From Maricaulis salignorans (GTDB lineage Bacteria > Pseudomonadota > Alphaproteobacteria > Caulobacterales > Maricaulaceae): a DNA stretch of 64,000 nucleotides. Numbering within the stretch: the stretch's first letter is position 1; each line of letters starts with the position of its first letter. Both the position numbers and the translations under genes were made by a program. The stretch covers positions 1-64,000 of the forward strand of contig NZ_FNHG01000009.1 of NCBI RefSeq assembly GCF_900103475.1. The letters run 5' to 3'. This document shows positions 8,207 to 15,892 of the stretch, piece by piece. The notes under the pieces are model-generated. The model did not search any database, was not told the origin of the DNA, and saw nothing but the letters and a program-made list of their open reading frames with translations.

Positions 8207-8980
8207 CTAATTCTCCTTTCCGGCGGTCGCAGTGCGGCCGCGCGGACCGTGGAAATATTCCTGGATCCACGGATGAGGGTTTCGCATCAACGCCTCCAGG
8301 GGCGCAACTGCTGCGACACGTTTATCCGCCAGGACGGCAATTCGGTCACAGATGGCATAGAGGCTGTCGAGATCATGCGTGATCATCAACACGGTCAGAT
8401 CCAGCGCCCGCGACAACTCCAGGATAAGCGCATCAAAGGCCGCGGCACCGATCGGATCGAGACCGGCTGTGGGTTCGTCGAGGAACAGGATATCGGGGTC
8501 GAGTGCCAGCGCCCGCGCCAGGGCGACGCGCTTGCGCATCCCGCCCGATAGCTCTGACGGAAAGCGGTCGAATACGCTGGAGTCGAGCCCGGCCAGGCCA
8601 AGCTTCATGCCGGCAATCTCTTCCATCAGGGGGATGGACATATCGACATGCTCACGCAGCGGCGCCATCACATTTTCGAGCACGGTCAATGAGGTAAACA
8701 GGGCGCCGTTCTGGAACAGAACGCCCCAGCGGCTATCGACCTTGCGCCGTTCGGCCGCACTCAGTTCGGAGAAGTGTCGGCCATTGAACAGGATATCGCC
8801 CGCGGCATAGTTCTGAAGTCCGAGAATGGCGTTCATCAGCACGGTCTTGCCTGTGCCGGAACCGCCCACCAGCCCGAGAATCTCGCCGCGCCGGATATCG
8901 AGATCGAGATTGTCGTGCACGACATGGCGACCAAAGGCGGTCCGCAGGCCTCGGATGGAAATCAGGATGTCGGCGCTCAT
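8207..8980 (-). CDS. mlaF: MlaF-type ABC transporter ATP-binding protein
   Basis: A 257-residue ABC ATPase. Walker A is GGSGTGKT at 39-46, the signature LSGGMRKR lies near 140, Walker B is ILFLDEPTAGLDP, and the H-loop is MITHDLDS. The extended segment FQNGALFTSLTVLENVMAPL and the MRKR signature are characteristic of the MlaF (Ttg2A) subfamily. It should power lipid movement by the MlaFEDB complex at the inner membrane. It overlaps mlaE by 4 bp and is followed 3 bp later by the MCE gene. The substrate direction is not decided by the sequence. Confidence 0.93.
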   Translation of the reverse strand: MSADILISIRGLRTAFGRHVVHDNLDLDIRRGEILGLVGGSGTGKTVLMNAILGLQNYAAGDILFNGRHFSELSAAERRKVDSRWGVLFQNGALFTSLTVLENVMAPLREHVDMSIPLMEEIAGMKLGLAGLDSSVFDRFPSELSGGMRKRVALARALALDPDILFLDEPTAGLDPIGAAAFDALILELSRALDLTVLMITHDLDSLYAICDRIAVLADKRVAAVAPLEALMRNPHPWIQEYFHGPRGRTATAGKEN

Positions 8981-10140
8981 ATGCCCAACTCCAGATACAT
9001 CATCGCGAACAGCGCTTCGATAACGATGACGATGAAGATCGACTGCACCACCGACGCGGTAACCCGCCGCCCGAGGGATTCAACATCGCCCCCGACCTTC
9101 ATGCCCTGCCGGCAACCGACAATCGCCACCACCAGGCCGAATACGGGCGCCTTCGACATCCCCACCCAGAAATGGCTCCAGTCGAGCTCCGAATGAATCC
9201 GCGCCACGAAAACCGCCGGCGAAATGTCCTGGGCGGTCCAGGCCACGAGCATGCCGCCGAAAATACCGGTGATCATGGCCGCGAAGGTCAGCAGCGGCGC
9301 CATCAGCACACAGGCGACCACGCGGGGCAGGACCAGGACCTCGAACGGGTTGAGTCCGAGTACCCGCATGGCGTCGATTTCCTGCTGCATCTTCATCGCG
9401 CCGATCGAGGCGGTGAAGGCGGAATCCGAGCGCCCGGCCAGCATGATTGCGGTGATCAGAACCCCGAATTCGCGCAGCACGGAAATGCCGATCAGCTCGA
9501 CACTGAAGATCGCAAAGCCCAGATCGGCCAGAAGATTGGCGCCCATATAGGCCACCACTGCACCGATGAAGAAGGAGAGCACGGCGATGATCGGCATCGC
9601 ATTGACGCCGACTTCTTCCATGGCCCACACCGTCGCCGTCAGGCGGAAACGCGATGGCCGCACCAGGGTGTGCAACCCCGTCGTCAGCGTTTGTCCAAAA
9701 AACCCGATCGTCTCGATCGCCTCGCGGGCCGCCGCCTCCAGCCCGGCACCGATCCGGGCCAGGGCACCGTCAAAGCCGAGGCCGCGGGGCGCATCGGGCG
9801 GGCAGACCTGGGTCCGGCGCCGAACCTCCTCGATCAGCCGGCGCGCCGTGGGGTGGCTGCCGAGAAAATGGAAATCACCGTCGGGGACACCGCAGCGGCG
9901 TGTCGCGCGCCCGAGCAGATAGGCACCGGACGTGTCGACACGTCCAAGGTGACCCAGATCGAGGACGATCTTGTCGGGCTCGATACTGGTTTCCACCTTG
10001 CGGATCGCGTCATCGACCCGGCCGATCGTATCAACCGTCCAGTCGCCATGCGCCTCGATAATCGTCTTGCCCGCATCTTCGCGCAAAACGACCGCAGCAC
10101 TGGTCTGAGAACTCGCTGGATTTCCCCTCATATCTGGCAC
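8977..10140 (-). CDS. mlaE: MlaE-type permease with N-terminal STAS domain
   Basis: A 387-residue protein combining a STAS domain (about 15-105; core KIVLDLGHLGRVDTSGAYLL) and an MlaE permease domain (about 140-387). The permease shows the family hallmarks: an amphipathic leader, NAMPIIAVLSFFIGAVVAY, VELIGISVLREFGVLITAIMLAGRS, and EIDAMRVLGLNPFEVLVLPRV. In E. coli the STAS protein MlaB is separate; here the two are fused, as often in alphaproteobacteria. It forms the membrane core of the phospholipid transporter with MlaF. The start is placed 1 bp after the MFS gene stop; a Met four codons in is possible. Confidence 0.93.
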   Translation of the reverse strand: MPDMRGNPASSQTSAAVVLREDAGKTIIEAHGDWTVDTIGRVDDAIRKVETSIEPDKIVLDLGHLGRVDTSGAYLLGRATRRCGVPDGDFHFLGSHPTARRLIEEVRRRTQVCPPDAPRGLGFDGALARIGAGLEAAAREAIETIGFFGQTLTTGLHTLVRPSRFRLTATVWAMEEVGVNAMPIIAVLSFFIGAVVAYMGANLLADLGFAIFSVELIGISVLREFGVLITAIMLAGRSDSAFTASIGAMKMQQEIDAMRVLGLNPFEVLVLPRVVACVLMAPLLTFAAMITGIFGGMLVAWTAQDISPAVFVARIHSELDWSHFWVGMSKAPVFGLVVAIVGCRQGMKVGGDVESLGRRVTASVVQSIFIVIVIEALFAMMYLELGI

Positions 10141-10141
10141 C

Positions 10142-11314
10142 CTAGTCGATATCGGCGGTCCGAGGGAGTACAGAATTGCGGTGAAGCAGTAATGCGACAG
10201 CCAGGCCGGCGGCGGCAGGCAAAATCATGATCGCAAAGCCGGTGGTTCCCAGCCGCGCGAAGAAATATCCCGAGACCGCCGAAGCGATGGCCATCACCAC
10301 CCCGCCGGACAGTGCCGAATTGATCGCCTGGCCGGTCGCCGCGAAACGGTCGGGCACGGCGGTCGCCGCATAACGCAGAAAGCCGAGATAGGTCGCCGCA
10401 AAGCTCAAGGCGTGCAGGCATTGCAGCGCGAACAAGGCCCAGAGCGGCGGCGCCAATGCCGTCAGTCCCCAGCGCAGAATGGAGCCGGCACCGCCCAGGA
10501 TCAGCAGGGCCGCCGGGCTGAGCCGTCCGAGCCAGCCGCGGCCGGACAGCCACAGAAACACGATCTCCACCGCCACGCCGCTCGCCCACAACGCCCCGAT
10601 GATCACATCGGAATAGCCTTGCGCCGACCAGGCGACCGCCGAAAAGGCGTAATAGAAGCCATGTCCGCCCTGGATCAGGGCCGAAGCCGCCAGCGCCAGC
10701 CCGAAGGGGCCGGCCACCAAGCGGCGCAGCGCTGAGAATTCGGCTTCCTCGGCTGGCGGATGCGGTATCCGCTCCCCCGCCGGCAGACGCGCCGCCGCGA
10801 CGGAAATCGCGACCGAGCCGGCCACGATGCAGAACAGGATTGTCTCGCTGCCGCGCCAGTCGATCAGCGCACCGGCGGCGAAATTGCTGATGATGAACAT
10901 CACCGATCCGATCGCCCGGACCGGACCGAAAACGAACAGCCCGTCGCGCGCCTGGCGCAGGGCGAAGGCGTCAATTACCGGGATCTGACCAAAGAGTACC
11001 GCACCGGAGAGGAAGGACAGGATTACCAGTATCCAGGGCGAGTGCACCGGGTAGTGAACAGCAAACACAAGGGTAGCCGCCAGGGCAAACAGGAGAATCG
11101 GGTCGCGATTGCGCCGCGCATTGTCAGCCCAGCGTGCACCGAGCGGCGAAACCAGTGTGCGGCCCGCCAGGCCGGCGGCGACAATCCAGCCAATCCACTC
11201 CGCACTCAGATCGCGCCCTTCCAGCCATTTAGGGAAATACGGCAGGAAAGCCCCCAGGGTGAGGTAGAACGCCCCGTAATAGGTGGCAAAACGGAATCCG
11301 GGCGATCTGATCAT
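10142..11314 (-). CDS. MFS transporter (HcaT / MFS_1-like family)
   Basis: A 390-residue protein with about twelve hydrophobic segments. It shows an MFS-like N-terminus (YYGAFYLTLGAFLPYFPKWLEGRDLS) and PVRAIGSVMFIISNFAAG in helix 5, matching the HcaT/3-phenylpropionate transporter-like family. The substrate cannot be inferred. It is the first gene of the minus-strand run leading into mlaEFD, with only 1 bp between its stop and the mlaE start, so it is probably in the same transcript. A drug, sugar or lysophospholipid substrate would all be possible. Confidence 0.85.
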   Translation of the reverse strand: MIRSPGFRFATYYGAFYLTLGAFLPYFPKWLEGRDLSAEWIGWIVAAGLAGRTLVSPLGARWADNARRNRDPILLFALAATLVFAVHYPVHSPWILVILSFLSGAVLFGQIPVIDAFALRQARDGLFVFGPVRAIGSVMFIISNFAAGALIDWRGSETILFCIVAGSVAISVAAARLPAGERIPHPPAEEAEFSALRRLVAGPFGLALAASALIQGGHGFYYAFSAVAWSAQGYSDVIIGALWASGVAVEIVFLWLSGRGWLGRLSPAALLILGGAGSILRWGLTALAPPLWALFALQCLHALSFAATYLGFLRYAATAVPDRFAATGQAINSALSGGVVMAIASAVSGYFFARLGTTGFAIMILPAAAGLAVALLLHRNSVLPRTADID

Positions 11315-11350
11315 TTCAATCCTCTAATGCGCGATGCCCATAACCCGTGC

Positions 11351-11393
11351 CACTGTTCCTGCATAGGCATGATGCGCTTGGCGAACAGTGTTC
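11351..11393. promoter_or_regulatory. Inverted repeat in the divergent MFS/GT4 intergenic region
   Basis: CACTGTTC at 11351-11358 is perfectly inverted as GAACAGTG at 11383-11390, and the right arm extends into the near-palindrome GAACAGTGTTC (11383-11393). The region separates the divergent MFS/mla operon and the GT4 gene, so a shared operator is possible. The GTTC/GAAC spacing does not fit the alphaproteobacterial LexA pattern. Confidence 0.4.
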
Positions 11394-11439
11394 ACCGCTA
11401 TAGGTTCGCCGCCGACAAGAAGCCGAGGAATGATCATTC

Positions 11440-12738
11440 ATGGATGCGGATACCGCAGTACAGGATTATGCGGAAGCCAGTGTTCGCGAAGACCGGATCC
11501 GACCGTTGCGGGTTCTGGTCACCGGCTATCGCTCCAACCCGCATGTCGGTGGACAGGGCGTCTATATCCGTGAATTAACGCGCAGTCTGCGCGATCTGGG
11601 GCATAACGTATCGGTCGCGTCCGGCCCGCCCTACCCCGAACTTGATGATGGGATCGAATTGATCAAACTGCCCTCGCTCGACCTGTTCGCCGAGGATAAT
11701 GCCTTCATGGCCTTGCGCTTGCGGCACCTGACCTCCTGGGCCGACCTGTCGGAATGGCTTTCCCATAATAGCGGCGCCTTCGGCGAGCTCTACGCCTTCT
11801 CCCGCCGCCTCGAGCGCTTCCTGGCCCGGGAAGGTGACCGGTTCGACGTCATCCATGACAACCAGACCCTGGCGACGCCCTTCCTGCGCATCAATCGCCG
11901 CGTGCCGGTCATCACCACCGTGCACCATCCGATCGCCATCGACCGCGAATACGCCCTCGCTGCCGGTGGCAAATGGTGGGAGCGCGCCCTGACGCGCCGC
12001 TGGTATCATTTCATCGGCATGCAGGCGCGCACGGCGCGGCAATTACCGCGTCTGCTCGCCGTGTCCCAGGCCGCCAGCGACAGCCATGCGGACCATTACG
12101 GCATTGATACTGACCGCGTCCGCGTCGCCTTCAACGGCATCGACCATGATATCTTCCATCCCGACGCAGCGGCGAAACCCGAGCCGGGACTGATCGTCAC
12201 GACCGCCAGCGCCGATGCCCCGATCAAGGGGCTGGACGTGTTGATCGACGCCCTTGCGCGCGTCGCCGCAGCTCGCCCGCTGGCCCGGCTGCACATTATC
12301 GGCACACTGCGCGACGGCCCGGCCAAACAGGCGCTCGCCGCCCACGGGCTCAGCAACCGCGTCACGACAAGCTCCGGCCTGACCCGTGAAGCCATCGCCC
12401 AGCTTTATCGCCGCGCCCATATCGTCGCCTGCCCGGCGCGCTTTGAGGGCTTCGGCTTTCCGGCTGCCGAGGCGATGGCTTGCGGTGCCGCGGTTGCGGC
12501 GAGCAATGGCGGCGCCCTGCCGGAAGTGGTTGGCGATGCCGGCCTGATCTCCACCGCCGGCGATGCCGCCAGCCTCGCCAATGACCTCGCCCGCCTGCTC
12601 GACAATCCGGAGGAGGCGCAACGCCTGGGCGCCCGTGCGGCGATCCGGGCCCGCGAGGAATTCAACTGGTCACGTCACGCCCTGGCCGCCTCCCGGCTCT
12701 ATGCCGAAGCCCTCGCCGAGCGGAGCCCGAACGCCTGA
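11440..12738 (+). CDS. Glycosyltransferase family 4 (GT-B fold)
   Basis: A 432-residue GT-B glycosyltransferase. The N-terminal domain (about 24-200) contains the glycine-rich NPHVGGQGVYIRELTRSLRDLGH loop; the C-terminal nucleotide-sugar domain (about 230-410) contains TTASADAPIKGLDVLIDAL and the E-x7-E motif in FEGFGFPAAEAMACG. Such enzymes transfer a sugar with retention of configuration, in the cytoplasm or at the membrane face. It is first in a three-gene operon whose stop and start codons overlap (TGATG) with a methyltransferase and a terpenoid-cyclase-fold gene. A role in a glycolipid or other decorated metabolite is inferred from that company. Confidence 0.9.
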   Translation: MDADTAVQDYAEASVREDRIRPLRVLVTGYRSNPHVGGQGVYIRELTRSLRDLGHNVSVASGPPYPELDDGIELIKLPSLDLFAEDNAFMALRLRHLTSWADLSEWLSHNSGAFGELYAFSRRLERFLAREGDRFDVIHDNQTLATPFLRINRRVPVITTVHHPIAIDREYALAAGGKWWERALTRRWYHFIGMQARTARQLPRLLAVSQAASDSHADHYGIDTDRVRVAFNGIDHDIFHPDAAAKPEPGLIVTTASADAPIKGLDVLIDALARVAAARPLARLHIIGTLRDGPAKQALAAHGLSNRVTTSSGLTREAIAQLYRRAHIVACPARFEGFGFPAAEAMACGAAVAASNGGALPEVVGDAGLISTAGDAASLANDLARLLDNPEEAQRLGARAAIRAREEFNWSRHALAASRLYAEALAERSPNA

Positions 12739-13457
12739 TGTTGACGATGCGACTGGAAGACATGGCGCTGGAGCCCGGCATGCGTGTGCTCGATCTCGGC
12801 TGCGGCCGCGGCCGGCATCTGCACGCCCTCTACTGGAACGAGATCCCGCTGGATGTGGTCGGCGTCGATCTCTCCCATGGCGAGGTGAAGGCGGCCTTCG
12901 ACGGCTTCTTCCAGCTGCCGCCACCGGAACCGCACTCCCCCTTGCGCAGCGCCGTGCTCAGCGCCGGCGATGCCGGGCGTTTGCCATTCCCGGACAATAG
13001 TTTCGACCGGGTCTTGTGTTCGGAAGTGCTTGAGCATGTCCCCGATCCCGACGCTGTGCTGGCCGAGATCGCGCGCATCCTGAAGCCCGACGGGATTTTC
13101 GCCGCCTCGGTGCCGCGCTACTGGCCCGAGGCGATCTGCTGGAAACTCTCGACCGCCTATCACAATACGCCCGGCGGCCATGTCCGCATCTTCAAGACCA
13201 AGGCCCTGCGCGACCAGGTCCGCAAACAGGGCTTCACCTGCTTCAAACGGCATTGGGCACACGGACTGCACAGCCCCTATTGGTGGCTGCAATGCGCGCT
13301 GTGGGAGCAGCGTGAAACCAGTGCCTCGGTGCGACTCTATCGCAAATTCCTTGAATGGGATCTGATGGAGAAACCCTGGCTGACACAGTCACTGGAATGG
13401 CTTCTGGCACCGGTCATGGGCAAGTCCGTCGTGATGTATTTCCGGAAGGTCGGCTGA
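12738..13457 (+). CDS. Class I SAM-dependent methyltransferase
   Basis: The 239-residue protein carries Rossmann-type motif I (VLDLGCGRGRHL, about 16-27), an acidic residue after strand 2 (VVGVDLS), a DAGRLPFPDNSFDRVLCSEVLEHVPDP segment typical of the Methyltransf_11 family, and ARILKPDGIFAASVPRYWPE. The substrate is likely small or lipid-like; the C-terminal helices are not diagnostic. Its ATG shares an A with the stop of the upstream glycosyltransferase and its stop is shared with the next gene, so the three are tightly coupled in translation. Family is certain, substrate unknown. Confidence 0.9.
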   Translation: MLTMRLEDMALEPGMRVLDLGCGRGRHLHALYWNEIPLDVVGVDLSHGEVKAAFDGFFQLPPPEPHSPLRSAVLSAGDAGRLPFPDNSFDRVLCSEVLEHVPDPDAVLAEIARILKPDGIFAASVPRYWPEAICWKLSTAYHNTPGGHVRIFKTKALRDQVRKQGFTCFKRHWAHGLHSPYWWLQCALWEQRETSASVRLYRKFLEWDLMEKPWLTQSLEWLLAPVMGKSVVMYFRKVG

Positions 13458-14554
13458 TGCCCAGACAGATCGATATTGCTGCCTGCGCCAACCATATCGA
13501 GCGACTGCAACGCCCGGACGGCTCCATACCCTGGGTCGAGGCGGGCATCTGGGACGCCTGGAATCACGGCGAGAGCGTGATGGCCCTGGCCATTGCCGGC
13601 CGCGGCGCCGCCGCCCGCAAGGCGCTGGATGCGCTGTTCGAACGCCAGGACGAAGATGGTGGCTGGCGCGGCGATCTCGGGGCCTCCGTGCCGCTCGATG
13701 ACGCCAATCGCCGCCTGGTGCCCGGCACACCGGAAACCGCTCGCGACACGAATTTCTCCGGCTATGCCGCCGTCACCCTGCTGCGCTCCATACTGGCGCT
13801 CGACACGCCGGCAGATCTGTCACGCTATTGGCCGCAATTGCGCCGGGCGATCAACTGGGTCCTGAGCCATCAGACACGCCATGGCGATATCGTCTGGCGC
13901 GCCCCCGATGCGGGCGAGACGATGGAAGCGCTGGATTCCCTGCGCGCCGGCAATGCCAGCCTCTACAAGGCGCTGGAATGCGCGATCCAGATCGCACGCC
14001 TGCTCGGCCATGATGATCGCGAGTGGATGGCCGCCCGCCAGCGGCTTGGCGCCGCCTTGCGCGAGAATGATGCCCGCTTCGACCGCACCGGGATTGATCG
14101 CCGCCGCTATGCGATGGACTGGTACTACCCCGTCCTAGCCGGAGTCCTGCCGATCGAGACCGGGCGCGCACGCCTCTATGCCCGCTGGACCGATTTTGTC
14201 GAGCCGGGACTGGGTTGCCGCTGCGTCGCCGACGAACCCTGGGTGACGGCCGCCGAGACCGCCGAGCTGGCGCTGGCCTGTATGGCGGTCGGCAAGACAA
14301 GCCAGGCGACATCCCTGCTCGCAGACCTCGCGCCACTGGCGGCCAAGGATGGCGGCTACTGGATGGGATGGCAGTTCGAGGAAGGGGTCATCTGGCCCTA
14401 TGAACGCCCGTCCTGGACCGCAGGGGCCATGGTTCTGGCTGCCGACGCGATTCAGGGTTTGAGCAAGGGCTCGACGCTATTGATCAGGAATTCCGTGCCG
14501 GAATTCGCGCTCAAGCGCGGCGCCGCAGGACTTCCAGCGTCCCGACGCGATTGA
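13457..14554 (+). CDS. Terpenoid-cyclase/prenyltransferase-fold (alpha/alpha toroid) protein
   Basis: A 365-residue protein with repeats resembling QW-type motifs of squalene-cyclase-like alpha/alpha barrels: IERLQRPDGSIPW, LFERQDEDGGWRGD, and AKDGGYWMGWQFEEGVIWPYE. No DXDD acid motif of type II cyclases is seen, so cyclase activity is doubtful; a substrate-binding or accessory role is possible. The ATG at 13457 overlaps the stop of the upstream methyltransferase. Its last 44 bp overlap the 3' end of the convergent methyltransferase gene. A comparable set (GT4, methyltransferase, prenyltransferase-like, methyltransferase) is, to my recollection, found in some actinobacteria. Function unknown. 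Confidence 0.8.
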   Translation: MPRQIDIAACANHIERLQRPDGSIPWVEAGIWDAWNHGESVMALAIAGRGAAARKALDALFERQDEDGGWRGDLGASVPLDDANRRLVPGTPETARDTNFSGYAAVTLLRSILALDTPADLSRYWPQLRRAINWVLSHQTRHGDIVWRAPDAGETMEALDSLRAGNASLYKALECAIQIARLLGHDDREWMAARQRLGAALRENDARFDRTGIDRRRYAMDWYYPVLAGVLPIETGRARLYARWTDFVEPGLGCRCVADEPWVTAAETAELALACMAVGKTSQATSLLADLAPLAAKDGGYWMGWQFEEGVIWPYERPSWTAGAMVLAADAIQGLSKGSTLLIRNSVPEFALKRGAAGLPASRRD

Positions 14555-15116
14555 CGGTGTCGTAAAGACCCGACGCGACCGCCAGTTTCCAGATCTCATA
14601 GGGCGGACGCCCGCCATCGGCCGGATCCGGGAAAACATCATGGATGGCCAGAATGCCGCCGGCGACAATCCGGCCGGTCCAGCCCTCATAATCGGCCAGG
14701 GCTGCGTCCATGGAATGCCCGCCATCGATGAAGACCATGCCAAGCGGTGTGGTCCAGTGCGCCGCGACAATGGCTGAGCGTCCGACGACCGGAATCACAC
14801 AATCCTCGAGCCCACCGCGAAACAAGGTCTCGCGCAGGGCTGGCAATGTTTCGACAGCGCCCAGCTCGGCATTGAAGAGTTCGGGATCGTGATACTCCTC
14901 GCCGGCCTGGTGTTCTTCGGAGCCGCGATGATGGTCGAGCGTGTAGAGCACGCTGCCAGCCTCACGCGCCGCCGGGCCGAGATAAAGTGCCGACTTGCCG
15001 CAATAGGAGCCGATTTCAAGCACCGGACCGAGACGGCCGGCTTCGCGCGCAAGCGCGGCCAGTGCCTCACCCTCGACCGGGTCGAGGAAGCCTTTGACGG
15101 TGGCCGGATCAAGCAT
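14511..15116 (-). CDS. Class I SAM-dependent methyltransferase (Methyltransf_24-like)
   Basis: A 201-residue protein with motif I VLEIGSYCGKSALYL (about 32-46), the post-strand-2 acid in LYTLDHHRGSEEHQ, and GMVFIDGGHSMDAALADYEGW, characteristic of the Methyltransf_24 group that often modifies sugars or antibiotics. It reads towards the terpenoid-cyclase-fold gene, and the two coding regions overlap tail to tail by 44 bp. Its ATG overlaps the stop codon of the upstream lipoprotein gene (TGATG), so those two form an operon. Association with the glycosyltransferase cluster is suggested by position, not proven. Confidence 0.88.
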   Translation of the reverse strand: MLDPATVKGFLDPVEGEALAALAREAGRLGPVLEIGSYCGKSALYLGPAAREAGSVLYTLDHHRGSEEHQAGEEYHDPELFNAELGAVETLPALRETLFRGGLEDCVIPVVGRSAIVAAHWTTPLGMVFIDGGHSMDAALADYEGWTGRIVAGGILAIHDVFPDPADGGRPPYEIWKLAVASGLYDTVNRVGTLEVLRRRA

Positions 15117-15790
15117 CAGGAAAAGGGCTGCACATCGCGGATTTCGCGGCGCAAACGCGCCAGCGCGTCAGCACGGTCGCGCAGGCTTTCCGACAGAAAG
15201 GCCAGCTGGTCGCGTTCGATATTCACGCGCGCGCGCTGATCCTCGTCAAACCGGTCAGACATTACAACGACAACCGCGTCGAACGTCGTAACCGCCTCGC
15301 GTGTCAGGCTGATCGCGGTTTCGACCTCGCCCAGATCACGGGTCAGGGTTGAACGGGTAAAGCCGGCCGGCTGGATGATGATGGCACGCGCCGCCTGGTC
15401 AACCTGGCGGGCCTGGGCTGTGGCGAGCGTGACGTCTGTGACGACAAGCTCGGCGGCGTCAGCGGCATTCAAAGTCAGCAGCTGGCGCAATTCGATATAG
15501 GCCTGTCCTGGCTGTGCAACAGGCTCGGCCTCGTTGCCGGCCTGGCCGGTCAGCCGGTCCATCCAGCCACGCGCCGTCTGCATGGCTCCGTCCGTGCGGA
15601 CCCAGGCGTTGTCACGATAGCTGGTCTGGAGTGTCTGCGCGGCATTGAGCAAGCGGGCCTGTGCCGGGTTCGAGCGCAGCTCGGTGTCCGACACGCCGGA
15701 TCCAACAAGTGAAATTGGGTCGCTGGCACAGGCCGTGATCAAGCCGCAGGCGCAGATCGCCGCAAGAACACCCTGGTATCCACGCATCAA
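15116..15790 (-). CDS. Predicted lipoprotein of unknown function
   Basis: The 224-residue product starts with a signal peptide ending in the lipobox LITAC (cysteine near residue 21), so it should be lipid-anchored in the periplasm. The mature part is largely helical, with long alanine/arginine-rich segments and no recognised domain. The C-terminal region (VNIERDQLAFLSESLRDRADALARL) looks coiled-coil. It is translationally coupled to the downstream methyltransferase and is divergent from the aminopeptidase gene across 102 bp containing two inverted repeats. Met1 and Met2 are both possible starts. Confidence 0.75.
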   Translation of the reverse strand: MMRGYQGVLAAICACGLITACASDPISLVGSGVSDTELRSNPAQARLLNAAQTLQTSYRDNAWVRTDGAMQTARGWMDRLTGQAGNEAEPVAQPGQAYIELRQLLTLNAADAAELVVTDVTLATAQARQVDQAARAIIIQPAGFTRSTLTRDLGEVETAISLTREAVTTFDAVVVVMSDRFDEDQRARVNIERDQLAFLSESLRDRADALARLRREIRDVQPFS

Positions 15791-15842
15791 ACGATATTTC
15801 CCAACACGAAAGCCTGCCCCAATTCGCTAGAGGATATAGTGA

Positions 15843-15875
15843 GTAGCTCTGATAAGCTACGCAATATTATATTGC
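15843..15875. promoter_or_regulatory. Two adjacent inverted repeats in a divergent promoter region
   Basis: GTAGCT-ctgata-AGCTAC (15843-15860) is followed without a gap by GCAATA-tta-TATTGC (15861-15875). Both arms are perfect in each case. They lie in the 102 bp between the divergent lipoprotein and aminopeptidase genes, in an AT-rich stretch unlike the surroundings. An operator pair or a 5' leader hairpin are both plausible. Confidence 0.5.
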
Positions 15876-15892
15876 TGATGCGCTAACGATAG

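Noticed and set aside
11383-11403. Possible LexA box upstream of the GT4 gene
   Set aside because: GTTC copies are 10 bases apart, not 7, so the pattern does not fit.
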